DNA of 64,000 nucleotides from Cycas panzhihuaensis (lineage: Eukaryota; Cycadophyta). The stretch lies in contig CM041465.1 in assembly GCA_023213395.1 (NCBI GenBank), positions 3,782,001-3,846,000 of the forward strand, in the 5' to 3' direction. A program made the position numbers and the translations under genes. Under the pieces are notes generated by a model that saw only the letters and a list, made by a program, of their open reading frames with translations, was not told where the DNA came from and searched no databases. Of the stretch, positions 35,165 to 49,058 are shown in pieces; the first letter of the stretch is position 1; each line of letters opens with the position of its first letter.

Positions 35165-36556
35165 AAAAAATCCAAGAAAGGGATGGTTGTGGTAGAGAAG
35201 TTGACTCATACACCTCTCCCTAATCTAATAAATACCCTTGTTGATGACTCTCTACCTAACGAAGCCATTATGCCCCTTAGGCAGATCATGAGATAAAGGT
35301 TGATCAACGATGAATAATACAATGCCATTGCTCATTATATAGTTCATTAAGTATATTCAAAGGATGTGAGCAATAAGATAAAATAACGTATAATGGCTAC
35401 AACCTAATAATATTTCATCATTTTTTATACACTTTATAAAATATCCTTCGAAGGGGTTCTTTTTAAATATGTTAATCACAAAGAAATACAATAGATCCTC
35501 TACAATTACCACATTAACATTTATGGAGGACACTTTAGTAGGCAAGCCATGGCTTATAGAATTCTACAAATGGGTTTCTTCTAGTCTATCTTGTTCAAAG
35601 ATGCCCATGCTTATGTCCAAAAAATATAAGAGATGCCATGAATATTCTCATATCATTCACCAACTATTAAAGGATTTATATACCATTATCTCTCTTTAGC
35701 CCTTCTCACAATGGGATTTAGACCTCATTTGGGCTATTATGCCTCCATCCTCCTTACAACATAAGTTTATCTTAATTGTGACTATATATTTCATAAAGTG
35801 GGCCGAGGTAATCTCTTTCTCCTTAATTATAGGTAAAGTTGTCACCACATTCATCTTCCAACATATTATTTATTACTTTAGGGTCCTAAATGTCTTAATT
35901 ACAGATATTGGAATCTCATTTTATAATAAGGACGTAAATGAATTATGTGAAAATTTTCATATAAATCATAAAACCTCGTTGCCCTATTACCCTTAAAGTG
36001 AATGAGAAAGTTCAGGTATTTAACAAAACTCTCATCTCTATTATAAAGAAAATGGTATCCAAATTTCAATAACATTAGCACCAACAATTGTACCTATCTT
36101 GTGGGCTAATAAAACATCCATATAAATAGCCGCAAACATGATATCCTTTTCAGTTATTTATAGGTTGGAGGCAATCTTTCCACTCAATGTAGAATCCCAT
36201 CTTTAAGGATGTTAATACAGTATTTTATTAATGAAGAGTGGTGCTATCAAGCATGCCTCTTAAATTTAGAAGCCTTAGATAAAGATCACTTAGTTGTGTA
36301 TAAAAATAATTTAGCTTCTAAAAAGACAAAGCCCAATGGGCCCATGATAAGAATCTATTAAAAATTTACCCCTAGAGATAAGGTCCTTAAGCTAAACTAT
36401 CTACATGATTGACTTCTAAAATTTCCTCCCAAATGGATAGTTCCATTTGGGGTTTTGGAGGACCTTTCAAATTGTGCATATAAAATTGTTAATCTTATGG
36501 GCCATGAATTTGAAAAATCTATCAATGAATAGTTTCACAAAAAGTTTTATAACTGA
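35165..36556 (+). pseudogene. Gypsy RNase H end and integrase, copy G
   Basis: KKGMVVVEKLTHTPLP aligns with copy B at 13380. GGHFSRQAMAYRILQMG marks the zinc-finger end; HKFILIVTIYFIKWAEVIS and LNVLITDIGISFYNK are core pieces (35739-35996). The tail LLKFPPKWIVPF and KSINE is at 36410-36530. All catalytic motifs are broken. Confidence 0.8.
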
Positions 36557-36569
36557 TAATATTGCCAAC

Positions 36570-37020
36570 ATTTTGAAATGAGTATAAACTATCCATACTC
36601 TAAAATAATATTAAACTACTTGGGCTTTAAAATGAACTTAAACTACCTTGTGCTTTGAGATGAGCTTAAACTACAATGCCCTCCTCTATGAGTATAAACT
36701 AGGCTATGACTCCAAAACAAGCCTAAACTATTTATTCTCTAATAAGAGCTAAAAAATATTAAAAAATTTGAATTGATCATTAAAGAGATAAAACTATGAT
36801 GATCTACATCACTACATTAAATATGCCTATCATGGCATATCAATATCTCTTGTCTATTATGACACCTTGTGCTCTATCATGAGCAAAACCTCCTCCTTTA
36901 GGCAACTCCCATGGAGGTTTTATACTCCTCCATGAATATAAACTAACATTACATTCCTCTATGAGTATAAACTAGCACTATACTCCATCATGAGTATACA
37001 TTACCACTTGTTAATATCAT
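36570..37020 (+). repeat. Degenerate minisatellite after integrase (copy G)
   Basis: About nine copies of a degenerate core (ATGAGTATAAACTA or ATGAGCTTAAACTA), each 20-40 bp apart. Copies A, B and C have a single AAATGAGCCTAAACTACC at this spot, so G looks like an expansion of that site. Confidence 0.65.
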
Positions 37021-37690
37021 TTTTAAAATTACCCCAAAACAAATTCAAAGCTAGAAAACCTAAAAAATATATGTGTATGTGTGCATATATTTGTTCCAAT
37101 CTAACTCCAAAAGTAATAAAAAATTATTTTTATTTTAAAAAGTATTATGTATGCATCATATACCATCTATGAAATAAGGTAAAAAGTGCACACATGATAT
37201 TCAAAGATTTAACATAGTGATAAATGTCTTATAAAAATATATGAAGCTACATCATGGGAGTTTAAATCAACATCCCATATGTATACATGATGAAAATATA
37301 TATGTATAAAGAGTTAAGGAAGTTGAAGCCTCCATGAGGGTATATAAGAGCTTAATAAGCAAGTAAATACACACACCCTAAACCTCATTGAGCCAACTTA
37401 CCACTCTAAAAAGTGGTATAATAATGACAAATATGATACAAATGTGTCATACATAAGCCTCTTACTACCACTCATTACTACAATGTCTTAGTGTTGTTAA
37501 TTGGTTTCACCACTTAACGGTATTATGAGGGACCTACCTTACTTACCTCATCTCTCTACTTCCTATAGTCACCTTTCTACTCCGTGACAATATGTGTCCT
37601 CATATAGGTATATGAAGGCTTCTTTACCATGTGATCAATTAATCTCTCATATGAGGTTCTTGTCTCATCCCTCTTAGTTATTATGATTGT
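37021..37690. other. AT-rich spacer in copy G
   Basis: Low-complexity TATG/CATA runs with no gene. Corresponds by position to the integrase-antisense gene spacer. Confidence 0.45.
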
Positions 37691-37699
37691 TAGTTATAT

Positions 37700-39240
37700 T
37701 ATTATCATAATGAACTAGGTCTATAGGATGGTAATCTATACTTTTCATCTAGCACGACCTACAATGGGGGGCACTACTATTGGTGTTGGGGTTTCCTATG
37801 AGGCCTATTCCCCCTATCCTACCATTTGGGCTATTGTGACCTAAAGTTACGTGATGGTGGCATCCCATTATAAATAATGATGGCATCTCTCTTAGTGATA
37901 GTGGCATCTCTTTAAGAAACCCTTATCTATAACTCCTCCCACTTAGCCCCCCACATGACTAACACCCTCACTACTAGGGCAAATACTATCCATATGGTTG
38001 AAAAAGGGTTAACTCATTTATATCTAATATAGGATGCTATCCTTTCATGCAAACTATACCAAACAACAAGTCCATCACCTAACAAATAAAATCTAGAGTA
38101 AACCCACCATCTATAACATAAACAAATAAGAACAAAGTCAATGACAATGAGGTATATTAAATTAATAACTAAAAAATAGTTAAATAAAATAATATTCCTA
38201 AAAGACGTAGAGAGAAAGATAGAATAAATACCATCAACAAGGTACTCATCATCATCCCCCTATGCAGACCTATCTACCTAATTTACACCTTTGTCTATTG
38301 GGCCCTCTAATGCCTTTGTAGCTATAATAGTTTGAGTTGGGTCCTCTTATGGTGTTACCTCTGTCATAGGTTATGTTAATGCCCCATCTCCACCTCCATC
38401 ACCCCCCTCTATAATTGTTGCCTCCTCTTGGACATCTAAATCCTAATGAACTCCAATATAGAGGTTTGTAGTATACCTATCCATCCCTATGGTGGCTAAT
38501 GAATCATCATATATGGTCCTACTCACTTACTTAGTTGCTCAAAGACTACAAAATCTAGTAGGCCACCTATGGACTGAGGTCCCTCCATCTTCCACTATCT
38601 ATGGACCTACTCTTAGTCCCACTCCTCTAAAATAATAAAAACCCAACACTTTAAGAGTGTGTAATAGGAAAATTTATCATGGTGCACTAAATAGATTTGA
38701 TCTAGATATGTCACCATGTTGTCCATAACTAATGTTGCCCAATCTACCCTCTCCCTAGCCTTACAATAATATATGACCTCATCTATCCACCTCAAAACTC
38801 AATGTAGTGCTATTAGTGGGTGATATGAAATAGGATCATGCAAATAATAAGTTTATATAATAGCAAATATCCTAAATCTAGTGAGTGTCTAAGGTTGTTA
38901 CCTTGTCAATTCTAGCCCCACCTTTGATAAAGAAACTAAGTAGCTTGAGCATGTGCCCTAATTATACTGGGTAGTGATCCTAACTTAGGAGGTGGTCTAA
39001 TGCATGACACCCTTAAAATCATCCTCATATCATAAGGAGTCATACTAACATCTAACTAATAGTAAGTGAAACACCTATCATCTCTTGTCCTAATATGTAA
39101 TAGGTCAATTAGTAGGTCCTAGTCTAAAATATCCTAGTGTGATATGACAATCCATAAAACCCACACCATGCTAGGATATCCTTTATCTAATCATCTATAT
39201 TCTTAGTAAGGATAAGAATTTGAGAACCAAATTTCCCATA
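37700..39240 (-). pseudogene. Antisense PMD-like gene remnant, copy G
   Basis: On the minus strand a PMD piece is visible near 39130-38960 (LLIDLLHIRTRDDRCF, then YDMRMILRVSC, aligning with the ILRVP block of B). It is followed by WIDEVIYYCKARERVDWATL and GKFSYYTLLKCW-like sequence (38795-38640), and a coiled-coil-end block near 37960. It shows that the antisense gene was already in the family before the oldest visible copy. No function remains. Confidence 0.65.
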
Positions 39241-40831
39241 GTTATTCACCATAATAACATAGAAAAATAACTAAAATGAGTTAGAAAAAATATTACAAAT
39301 ATTCACTTAGCTAGAATAAGTTAAGAACAAGTTAAACTTTGCTAAAAAGTGGCTAAATAAGTTTTAAAAATGAGAATAATTGGTCAAAATTTTATATCAT
39401 ATGAAGTTTTCTATCTATCCCATGGTAAACAAAGTGTACTATTAAGATGCCAATGGTACCATGAATATTAAAGTTTTGTAATACTATTTCATTTTCTAAC
39501 TTTACAATATTATAAGGATCTTTGTGGTATTATGGACCTTCATAGACCCCATCCTATAAAGATTTGTGCAGGTAAAAAAAAATACCTAAAAAAAAAAAAA
39601 TCTTATTTGGACTAAAAATGGTATGTCTATTCAAAATAACTAAGACATTAAGTTATCCCCATATAACTATAAACAAGGCTTTCATAAGATCTTATTTGAC
39701 CAAAATCACAAAGAATAGGGCTAAAAAACCTAAAATACCTACAAATTTATAAAAAATAGGAAGGGTTTCACCTACCAAGTTTGGCACCTACCTATCCATC
39801 TCATCACTATAAATCCAATTCCTCTAACTGTGTGTAAATTTAACTTTTTATTTCCCCATAGTAAGCCTAAGTGTGATTTGAGTGAATAAGGGTAAACAAA
39901 ACGTTTTACAACTATTGATGTGAAAATGAAATAAAAATAATAAGAAAACCATTTTTTATAATCACTTTAATTGAGGTTTGGGATGTTAAAAATTTAACCT
40001 ATTTATCCCATTAGATTCCTTATTTTATAGAATATCACCTTGTATGATCAACACTACCATTACTGTAACCTATTTTTCATGTACCACATTTCAAAACACC
40101 TTAAATTGGCTAATAACTAATGTAATTAATATGCTATTAATGTACTTAGTTTCATCAAAATATTTCCTAAGATAGCTCTCTCCTAATGTTTATAGTCTAG
40201 AGGATCATTTTCTAGCATTGAACTCATTTATATAGGCCATATAAGGCCTCTTCACAAGACAACCCCTAGTACCCTTTATGCACTTTGGCTCAATAGAGCC
40301 TTGCCATTATCCCTCTTTTGTGTATCCATATTTATAGTTAAAAGTCTCATATTTGAGACATTTTTTAATAGTATAATTAATTTGTAAGTACCCTTTATTA
40401 TCCAACACTTGCCCTTTATAGGCCCCATGTGCTCTAATCTTTTTTAAGCTTTCTTGAGTAACCTATTGTCCTATAAGAAAACTACTTTCATCGATGTACA
40501 ACTTGTATCCTAAACAATAATCTAATAGCTTGATTATGTGATGTGCTTCTTTACAATAGTTCTACTTAATCTTTGTTGTAACAAATGATATAACATATTA
40601 TAACAGCCTTTCCAAATGCCCCTTATTCACTCATTTCCTAAATGAAAAGTGCTTAGAGATAGCTCATATAAACTACTAAGTTATGCCAATGGTTTAACCT
40701 TTGTGGCCCTACTTTTAAACATTTGTATGGCCTCACTTTATTAAATTACATTATCATTTATCGATTAACTTGGTCCTCCATGAGTTGGATTTTCAACATG
40801 ACCCCTTTTCATACTCTCTCTCTCTCTCTCT
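39241..40831. other. Spacer of copy G up to copia D2
   Basis: AT-rich, no gene. Aligns weakly with the leader and promoter part of the antisense gene. Ends in (CT)n at 40814-40831, where D2 inserted. Confidence 0.45.
40227..40234 (-). promoter_or_regulatory. Antisense TATA box, copy G
   Basis: Minus strand CCTATATAAATG next to a GGCC block, at the place matching the A, B and C boxes. Confidence 0.45.
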
Positions 40832-41167
40832 TGTTGGGATAACCCCCAATGACCTAAGGATATGTGCCCCTAGGGCCCCCGAAAGCTACCTTTGGGGCTC
40901 CCTAGGACACGTAAAGCCACTAAATGACTGTATGAGCCACCAACTAGCCGACACATTGGCCAAGGTATGTATTATTATAATATTAATCTATTTTTTAATA
41001 TTATTTTAAATTAATGTGTAGGTCACGTGATGGCACATGCCACCTCCCCAAATATCTACTTAAGGGGTGGGAATACCTCCTTGGTGTTTTTCAACACCAC
41101 CTTCAACTATATGGAAATATGTTAATCGAAATGGCATCCTAAACTACTCTACTCCCCTGCACCAACA
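40832..41167 (+). repeat. 5' LTR of copia D2
   Basis: TGTTGGGATAACCCCC ... CCTGCACCAACA, 336 bp. Confidence 0.93.
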
Positions 41168-41181
41168 TTTGGTAATAGAGC
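41168..41181 (+). other. Primer-binding site of copia D2
   Basis: TTTGGTAATAGAGC directly after the LTR resembles the tRNA-Met complement TGGTATCAGAGC with two changes. Confidence 0.75.
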
Positions 41182-44100
41182 ACATGATTGGCAGCTTATG
41201 GTTAGCCGCTAGTATATATTGGGTGAATTCATGACTTGTTTTCCATCAAATATTGGTATGTAAAATAATACTTTGATATTACTAAAGTTTAAATGTTATA
41301 AATTGACGATTATTAATTTTTATATTTATATTTTTTTCGTACGTTTTTCACCTGTGGCTACCCTGTGTTTGATCGATTCTAGTTTTCCTATCTTTAGATG
41401 AAACCTTACTATATGACCACTCATTTAGATCAGATCTAAGTCTTCTAGCTTGTGGAAAAGATGGTTTGTGATGTCATGCCTTGTGAAGGGAGATATCACT
41501 CACTAAACCTCAGTTTCCTATTTTTGGGTGTTTTATTATTCTACTTTGTTCTTCCTCCACAATGCTTAGTTTGCCACAAAAATTTAGCAATGGCTAGTCA
41601 TCATAGATATCTATCTCTATCTAAAATTTTGTGACAAATTGTCTCTTAGTTGGTGAGATTTAGACTCGGTTCCAATTTCTCAATTTTTATCTTTTTTACA
41701 CTATTTTTCACGGTTTTTTTTTTTTACTTTTTTGTAAAACTTAATTATTTTTACTTGAGCACCTCTTGTGTGCTATTGCAATCTCAGTTCTATAGTCTAA
41801 ACAATCCTTTTTCATCTACTTTTATCACTATACTCTCTGGTTGTCTGTCATCCAAGTTTTTTCACAATATACATATATAATTTTTTAATTTTTTAGTTGT
41901 CTTTGGCTTGATCCAGACTGCAGATTGTCTGCCTTATATGCATGCACCTCCATCTAGGTGTATTTCAATCAGTTTGATCATGCTATCCCTCGTTGTGTTG
42001 CCTCTGTTCATCATGCAAGCCACTGCTCAGTTGACACCATTCAACTTTATTTTAATTTTTATAAAGTTTTTGTTAATTAAATTATATTATATAAACCTTT
42101 TAAATCTATGTGTTAAAAGCATGTAGCCCCCTCGTGGGTTCAACCCCTAGTCATATCAACTAATGTGACCTATATCTTATTTATTAAAGGGGCCTTCTTA
42201 AGTTTATAAAGCTTTTCCTTTTTTTTCTTTTTTTCTTTTTCAAAAACATAGGGTACCTGGCTTATTTTTGCAATATCTTTTCACTGGGGTCTCAGTTTCT
42301 AACAAAACCAGTTCTTTTGAGTCCAGAATATTTTGGGCTATAATTTCAAATTGTTATTTACTACCTTTGCAGCTTATCTTACCTATTTTTAATCAATTAA
42401 ATTCTCTTTTATTTATATTTTATCATTTTTTTTTATAAAATCTCTTATTTGTCAAGTTATATCTTATCATCGGGATATCATTTTTTGCCCAGATCAATTT
42501 CTTTGTAATCTCTTTTTAGTAGACTTTATTATTGACTGCCCTTTTTTTAATTTTTTGGTGTTGATTTGATTATTTTTTTAATCAGTAAAAGTGGCACTCT
42601 GGTTCATTTTAAGGTATTTGCATAAGAGAGGATAACTTACTTTTTCTGTTATATCTCTTCAACCAAGACTCATATTTTCAAATAGTTAGATTTGTTGGGT
42701 TTGTATTTCAAAGATCTATAGTTTAAAGTTATTATTTATTCAATTTGACTCATTTTTTGTAGGCTTTCATGAGGTCAAAGTTGACCTTGTGGTTGCTCTT
42801 TATTTCATTAACCTTAAAAGAGTCTTTTTTTCATAGTTTTATTAATATCTTGAGCTTCGTAGCTCTGATCTGCGAATCGTTTGAACCAATTGAAAGATAT
42901 TTCATAGATCTATAGATTAAATCTAGTTTTATCTCATTTTGACCTTATTTTATAGGTGTTCAAAGCTCCTGAATTTGAGGTTTCATTCAAGTCCTAATTA
43001 GACTTTCTTTAAGAAATTTGAGCCAAATTTCTTTCTAATTTGGAGTATATTTCATTTGATACTTATATAATACTGATCATTAATAAGATTTGTTAGTATT
43101 TATTGAGTTTTTAAGCCATTTTGCATCTCACTTAGTCTACTTTTAGACCTCTAGAGTAAGAGGAACCCTCTCTTTCATTTGATTTAGTAAACAGGTATTT
43201 CTTGTCATATTTTTCACTTTTATCAAATATAGAACTTATTTAAAGTCCTTTTGTGCTTTATCAAGAGATTATTTATACTTATTTATGATTAATAAAGAAC
43301 AATTAGCCCCCTTCATTCTCAATAGAACTTGCTTACAAAACTTGATTAAAGTAGCTCACTTTACTTTCATTTAGAACTTTTTTTCATCTTTATTTCATAT
43401 TTTTTAAAGGAAAAAGTTATTACTTTTTACAAAGGAATCTAATACTTCAAAGGGGGAGAGCATTTTTTATTTTTAAATTGCATAAATAGGGAAATCATAG
43501 ACATACATCTTTATTTTGAAGGGAAAGTGCATATAGACTTCTTTGAACATTGAATAATTATTCTTTTTTGAAAAAGGCATTTGATTGGCTTAAAGGTATG
43601 AATATAGATTCAAATTTACTCATAGTTTCCTTATTGTGAGATTAATCATTTATACTTTGAAAGGGGAAATTTTATTTTTGAAATTGAAAGCATTATTTTA
43701 TTGGAAAAGATATTTCATACTTTATGTTTTCAAATTGATATTTGAGTATTGAAAGCAATTTGATTTTAGTCTTCATTTTCAAGTTTCATTTCAGTTTTCT
43801 ACTCTAAAAGGAATCTTGTTTATAAGAAAGACCATATTTAATAAAATTTTCTCATATTAAATTAGATAATTACTTGAACAGAACCTCCTTTTTTTCTAGC
43901 CTTGCAAGGGGAATATTTAGGACCCCTAAGGTTACCACCCTATACATGCCACTTGGCCTATTCATATTAGATGAGGAAAGACTTTGGTTACCAGGTATGT
44001 TTGGTGGAAGGCTAAGGTGTAGAACCTTTTCTATTTGTGGTGTTTAGAGACCAAGGCTAGACTTGGAGAGGGTAAGTACCTTAGTTTGAGAACCTTCACC

Positions 44101-44477
44101 ACTAGATCTATTGCTAGGCATAAGTCCAATGCAGGTGGGTCAACAATTCAGGGGGGTGTAAAAGCCTTCTTAACAGCCTACATACTGAGGTATATAGAGC
44201 CCAACACTCACATACCAGTATATTAGGTCCTTGTTTTGCCATCTGTGGGTAGGTGCCACTAGATAGGATAGCAACTGAAGGTTACCCTAGGAGACACATA
44301 AACCTAAAGCCTAACAAACCTCATTTAGGGACTAAGTCCACTTATAAAACCTTGGGTTAAACTTGAAAATCATTTTTATTGATTTAACCAAAACCTTAGT
44401 GGGATAAACTTATTCTATTTAGTAAAGGATTACTATCATAACCCAAGTTAAGTAGCATGGTAACACACATAGGACAT
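41182..44477 (+). other. 3.3-kb non-coding leader of copia D2
   Basis: No gene. AT-rich with T-runs; contains two diverged units about 190 bp apart (AGATCTATAG at 42713 and 42906). Near 43900-44420 it becomes less AT-rich, but frames such as 44035-44226 show no family motifs. Confidence 0.65.
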
Positions 44478-45500
44478 ATGACTATTTCAATGTTTAATGG
44501 GGCAAATTTTCTAATTTGGAGCAGAAAAATGAAATCTATCCTCATGTCAAAGGAATTATGGGATATAGTTCAGATAGTCTATACAGATCCAGGTGACCAA
44601 GCCACAAATGAATAAAAGAGGGTATTCAAAGAAATGGTCAAGAAAGACAATGAAGCTCTAGCATTATTGTTTTGTGCTATTAATGATAAAATCTTTCCAA
44701 GGGTGAGTGTAGCAACCACATCAAATTAAGTATGGGATACTTTACAACTGATTTATGAGGGAGTGGATTTATCAAAGCTTCAAACCCTTAGGAGTAAATT
44801 TAAAACCTAAGGATGAATTCAAACAAATCAATTACTGACTTTATAACAAAGGTATAAGACCTAGTTAATCATATAAGATCTCTTGGAGAGAGCTTAATGG
44901 AACAAAGAGTTATTCAAAGGATTCCACGATGTGTCAGTGATGTACTAAGCTTTGAAATGGTCACAACTAGCATTAAAGTCTCCAAAGACTTGAGCACCCT
45001 CAAAATAGAATAATTGAGTGCCATCTTAATGGTTGTTAAAGAGAAGAAGGCATCTAATAAATCACTTGAACATGCTTTTGCCACTAAGGTAAGGATACAC
45101 CCATATGCTCAAGTAAGCACTTCTAAATCTAGGGATTAGTCTCCAAAAGAAAATAGTAGAAACCCTATACATACGCCACACCAATAAAGGCAACTAAAAT
45201 ATCAAGCTCATCACCAAAGTCAAGGAGCTAATTAAAGAGATTCAAGGCAAACTAGATATCCAAGTTAAGAAAGACAACAAGGGCCATGTCAATGTTGTCC
45301 CAATTACCAAAGGGACACACCACCATAAAGGGAAAATCTTCATCCTCTAAATCATAGACAAAGGGATTGTCCACCTCCTTATGAAGAAAGAGAAAGGCCA
45401 TCTCATATTGATAGATCTTATCCTCAGAATAGAAGTCTCAGTTATGGGAGATGAGATTCATCATATTGTACATTTTGCAATCACCCTGGTCACACAAAAG
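44478..45500 (+). pseudogene. Copia gag, element D2
   Basis: Opens MTISMFNGANFLIWSRKMKS, the common start of plant copia gag of the UBN2 type (nucleocapsid, RNA packaging). Near 45460 a zinc-knuckle remnant reads YCTFCNHPGHTKDMC. Stops at 44614 and later. Confidence 0.8.
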
Positions 45501-48500
45501 ATATGTGCTTTGCTATAAATAGACCACCTAATAAAGGAAGTACTAATACTATTGTGCAAAATAGAGAAAATTGGATATTCTTATCCAACTTTCTAGCCAA
45601 TGAAGATGAAGATAGTAGTTGGTACATTGATTTAGGATGTTCGACTCACATGACTCATAAAAAGGGTTGGTTTCAAATAATGGATATAACCAAAATGGGC
45701 TCTATTATGTTTGGGGATGATACAACCTAGGAAGCTATTGCCAAAGGAAATGTAGCTCTCCAAATTAATTCAGGAGAAACCAAATACATTGAGGATGTTT
45801 TATATATTCTATACTTAAGGAAGAATCTACTATTAGTGGGACAGATGATGGGTTAGGATTATAGTTATATTTAATAATGGTGAGTGTATTATTAAAGATA
45901 AAATAAAACAATTGTTGTTAGAGAAAAAATGATAAAAGATAATCTATTCAAACTTGTCATCCCTCCATCTGATTCTTATGCTTTAAAAATAACCATCAAG
46001 ATTGATAGTACCATGTGGCATAAAAGATTTGAGCACTTGAATTATAATAGTTTGGAACTTATGGAAATGATGAGCATGGTTGATGGGTTGCCCCACATTG
46101 AAGTGGACAAAATATTTGTGAGAGATGCCTACTTAGAAAACAACATAGGGAAAGTTTTCTAGATTTTACCTATAAAGCATAAGGTCCTCTTCAACTAGTA
46201 TATACTAATATTTGTGGTTCTATGGAAACTCCATCTCTAGGAGGAGCAAAATATTTTATTACTTTCATTAACAATTATACAAGGAAACACATGGATTTTT
46301 TTCATGAAATTTAAATATGATGCATTTCAAAACTTTGTCGACTTCAAAACCTATGTGGAAAGATAGTGGACATAAGATACTCTCCTTAAGATCAAATAAT
46401 GGGGGAGAATTTATTTCAAATCAATTCAATGCTTATTGTATTTACCATGGAATCAAGTGTCAGTTAACCAATCCTTACACCCCTTAATAAAACGATGTAA
46501 TTGAAAGAAAGAATTGCACTATAGTTGAAATGGCAAGGTGCATGCTAAAAGATAAAAGATTAGGAAATTATTTTTAGGCCAAAGTAATACATACTATAAT
46601 ATATTTGATCAATAGAAGTACTACTAAAGCACTTTGATAAAAGACACTCGAAGAAGCATGAATATGATACAAACCAAGTATCCATCACTTGAGAGTTTTT
46701 GGCTGCATGGCATATACTTATATTCCTGAATAGAAAAGTCTAAATTAGATGATCATTATACGAAATACATTTTCATCATCTATAGTGATATATCAAAATC
46801 ATATAAACTTTATGATCCAAAAGTAAGAAAGGTAATCATGAGCGGAGATTTCATCTTTTAAGAAACTGATTCCTATTATGTTGATCATCATCAAGAGAAA
46901 GGAAAGAATGTGACAATAAATCTTGACTCCAATCCTAGGTCTATGTATGTGCCACCTTGGCAACACCAAAGAAGTACCATTGATGTTGAAAGTGGGGAGG
47001 GAGCTTCTTTTCAACCTCCACCACAAAATTTTCTTGGGGAGGAAACCTCTCAACCTCCATCACGAATAATTCCTAAATGGACTCAAAGATATCATCCCAT
47101 GGATAACATGTTGGATCATGATTATAATAGAAGATCAACTTGATCTCATAGGGTAAACTTTGCCCTTATGACTCGTGTTATGGAAACACATGAGCCTAAA
47201 ACCTTTAATGAGGCTAATTTAGATACTACATGGAGAAAATCTATGGAGGAAGAATACAACTCCATTGTAAAAAATGACATTTGGAAATTAGTTGATCTTC
47301 CTCCCAACAAAAAGCCTATTGGTACTAAGTTGATATACAAAACAAAATTCAGATCTGATGGATCTATTGAAAAGCATAAAGTTTATCTTATTGCAAAAGG
47401 ATACTCTTAAAAGGAAGGCATTGATTGTAATGAGACCTTTGCTCTAGTTGCTAGAATTGAGACAGTTCAGATGATTATCAATTTACCTGCTCAAATAAAA
47501 TGGGACATTCACCAAATGGATATCAAAAGTGATTTTCTTAATGGTGACATCGAAAAAGACATATATGTCTCTCAACCCCTCAGTTTTGAAGTTATGGAGG
47601 AAGAAAACAAAGTGTACAAACTCAAGAAAACACTTTATAGACTTAAACAAGTACCTAGGGCATGGTATTCCTATATTGACAAATATTTCAGAGATTAAAG
47701 CTTCAAAAGATCTCAATCTAACCTAAATCTATACACTAAGATCAAAGGTAAATTAATCCTAATTGTGGGATTATATATTGACAATCTTTTTTACATAGGA
47801 AATGATCTACAACTCTCACATCAATTCAAGGAAGACATGTGTAGAGAATTTAAAATGACCAACTTGGGTCTAATATATTACTTTCTTGGAATAGAAATAT
47901 GGCAAGATGATGGCAGCATTCTTATCTCCCAAAGAAAATATACCTTGGACTTACTTCAAAAGTTTAAGATGAGTGAATATAAACCTTTAGCTACTCCTAA
48001 TGAAGTTGGAATAAAACTTTCAAAGCATGATGAGTCTGCTCTGCTGGATTTGACACTTTATAGGCAACTAATTGGTAGCTTAATTTACTTGACTTCTACA
48101 TGACCTGAGATCATGCATGTGGTTAGTGTGGTATCTTGATTTATGCATGATCCAAAGACTTCACATTGGAAAGCAGCAAAAAGAATCCTATGACATCTTA
48201 AAGACATGATAGATTCTGGGCTATATTACAGGTCTACATCAAACTTCAGATTGATAGGCCATACAAATTCAGATTGGGTTGGCAATATAGATGATAGAAA
48301 ATCTACATCAGGTTACACCTCTGATATGGGTTTAATAGCTATAACATAGAGCTCAAAGAAACAAAATATAGTTTCCTTATCAATAGTAGAGGCAGAATAT
48401 AAAGCAATAGTTTCAGATGCATGTGAAACAATTTGGTTGCGTTGTTTACTACAAGATCTCAAAATAGAATAGCAAGGGCCAACCAAAATCTAGTGCGACA

Positions 48501-48750
48501 ATCAAAGCACCATACAAATGACAAAGAATCTAATTTTTCATGGTAGAACTAAGCATATTGAGACATAACATCATTTCATTTGGGAATTAGTAGAAGAAGG
48601 ATAAATGGCCTAAAATATTGCAGTACTAAGGATCAAACAGTGGACATCTTCACAAAAGCATTGGGTAAGATCAAGTTCCAAAAATTCATAGAAAATTTGG
48701 GAATTTCTCACATTAGGGATTATGAGGGAGAATGTTGGGATAACCACTAA
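45501..48750 (+). pseudogene. Copia protease, integrase, RT and RNase H, element D2
   Basis: Protease WYIDLGCSTHMTH (45620; DSG changed to DLG). Integrase WHKRFEHLNYNSL, RSNNGGEF (Asp to Asn, 46395) and a variant of NGVxER near 46495. RT: NDIWKLVDLPPNKKPIGTK, MDIKSDFLNGDIEKDIYV, LKQVPRAWYS and GLYIDNLFYI (second catalytic Asp is Asn, 47783). RNase H: KSTSGYT and VEAEYKAIVSDACE, ending KALGKIKFQKF. The frame has no stop before the purine tract and would end at TAA inside the LTR (48748). Stops at 45728, 46160, 47141, 47408, 47696 and more. Confidence 0.9.
48717..48732 (+). other. Polypurine tract of copia D2
   Basis: GGATTATGAGGGAGAA directly before the TGTTGGG of the LTR; D1 has ATTATGGGGGAGAA at the same place. 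Confidence 0.7.
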
Positions 48751-49058
48751 TGACCTAAGGATATGTGCACCTAGGACCCCCCAAAGCTACCTTTGGGGCT
48801 CCCTAAGGTACCTAGAGCCACCAAATAGTCATATAAGATGCCAAGTAGCCAACACATTGGCTAAGGTATGTATTATTGTAATATTAATCTATTTTTTAAT
48901 ATTATTCTAAACTAACATGCAGGTCAGGTGATGGAACGTGCTACTTATCTATTTAATCGGTGGGAATACCTCCCTAGTATTTTTCAACACTGCTTTCAAC
49001 CATATGGAAATATGTTAATCAAAATGGCATCTTGACCTACTCTGCTCCCCTACACCAA

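Larger units (their letters stand above)
35142..40831 (+). mobile_element. Very old Ty3/gypsy copy G (partial)
   Basis: Same family as A, B and C but AT-rich and heavily decayed. It starts in the RNase H/integrase part, then an expanded short repeat, the antisense PMD remnant and an antisense TATA. It is cut at 40831 by copia D2. Its RNase H and LTR would lie beyond D2 and gypsy C, outside the window. Confidence 0.75.

Noticed and set aside
40827-40831. TCTCT target duplication as firm proof of D2 ends
   Set aside because: It lies in a CT microsatellite, so any 5-bp window would match; the ends rest on LTR structure instead.
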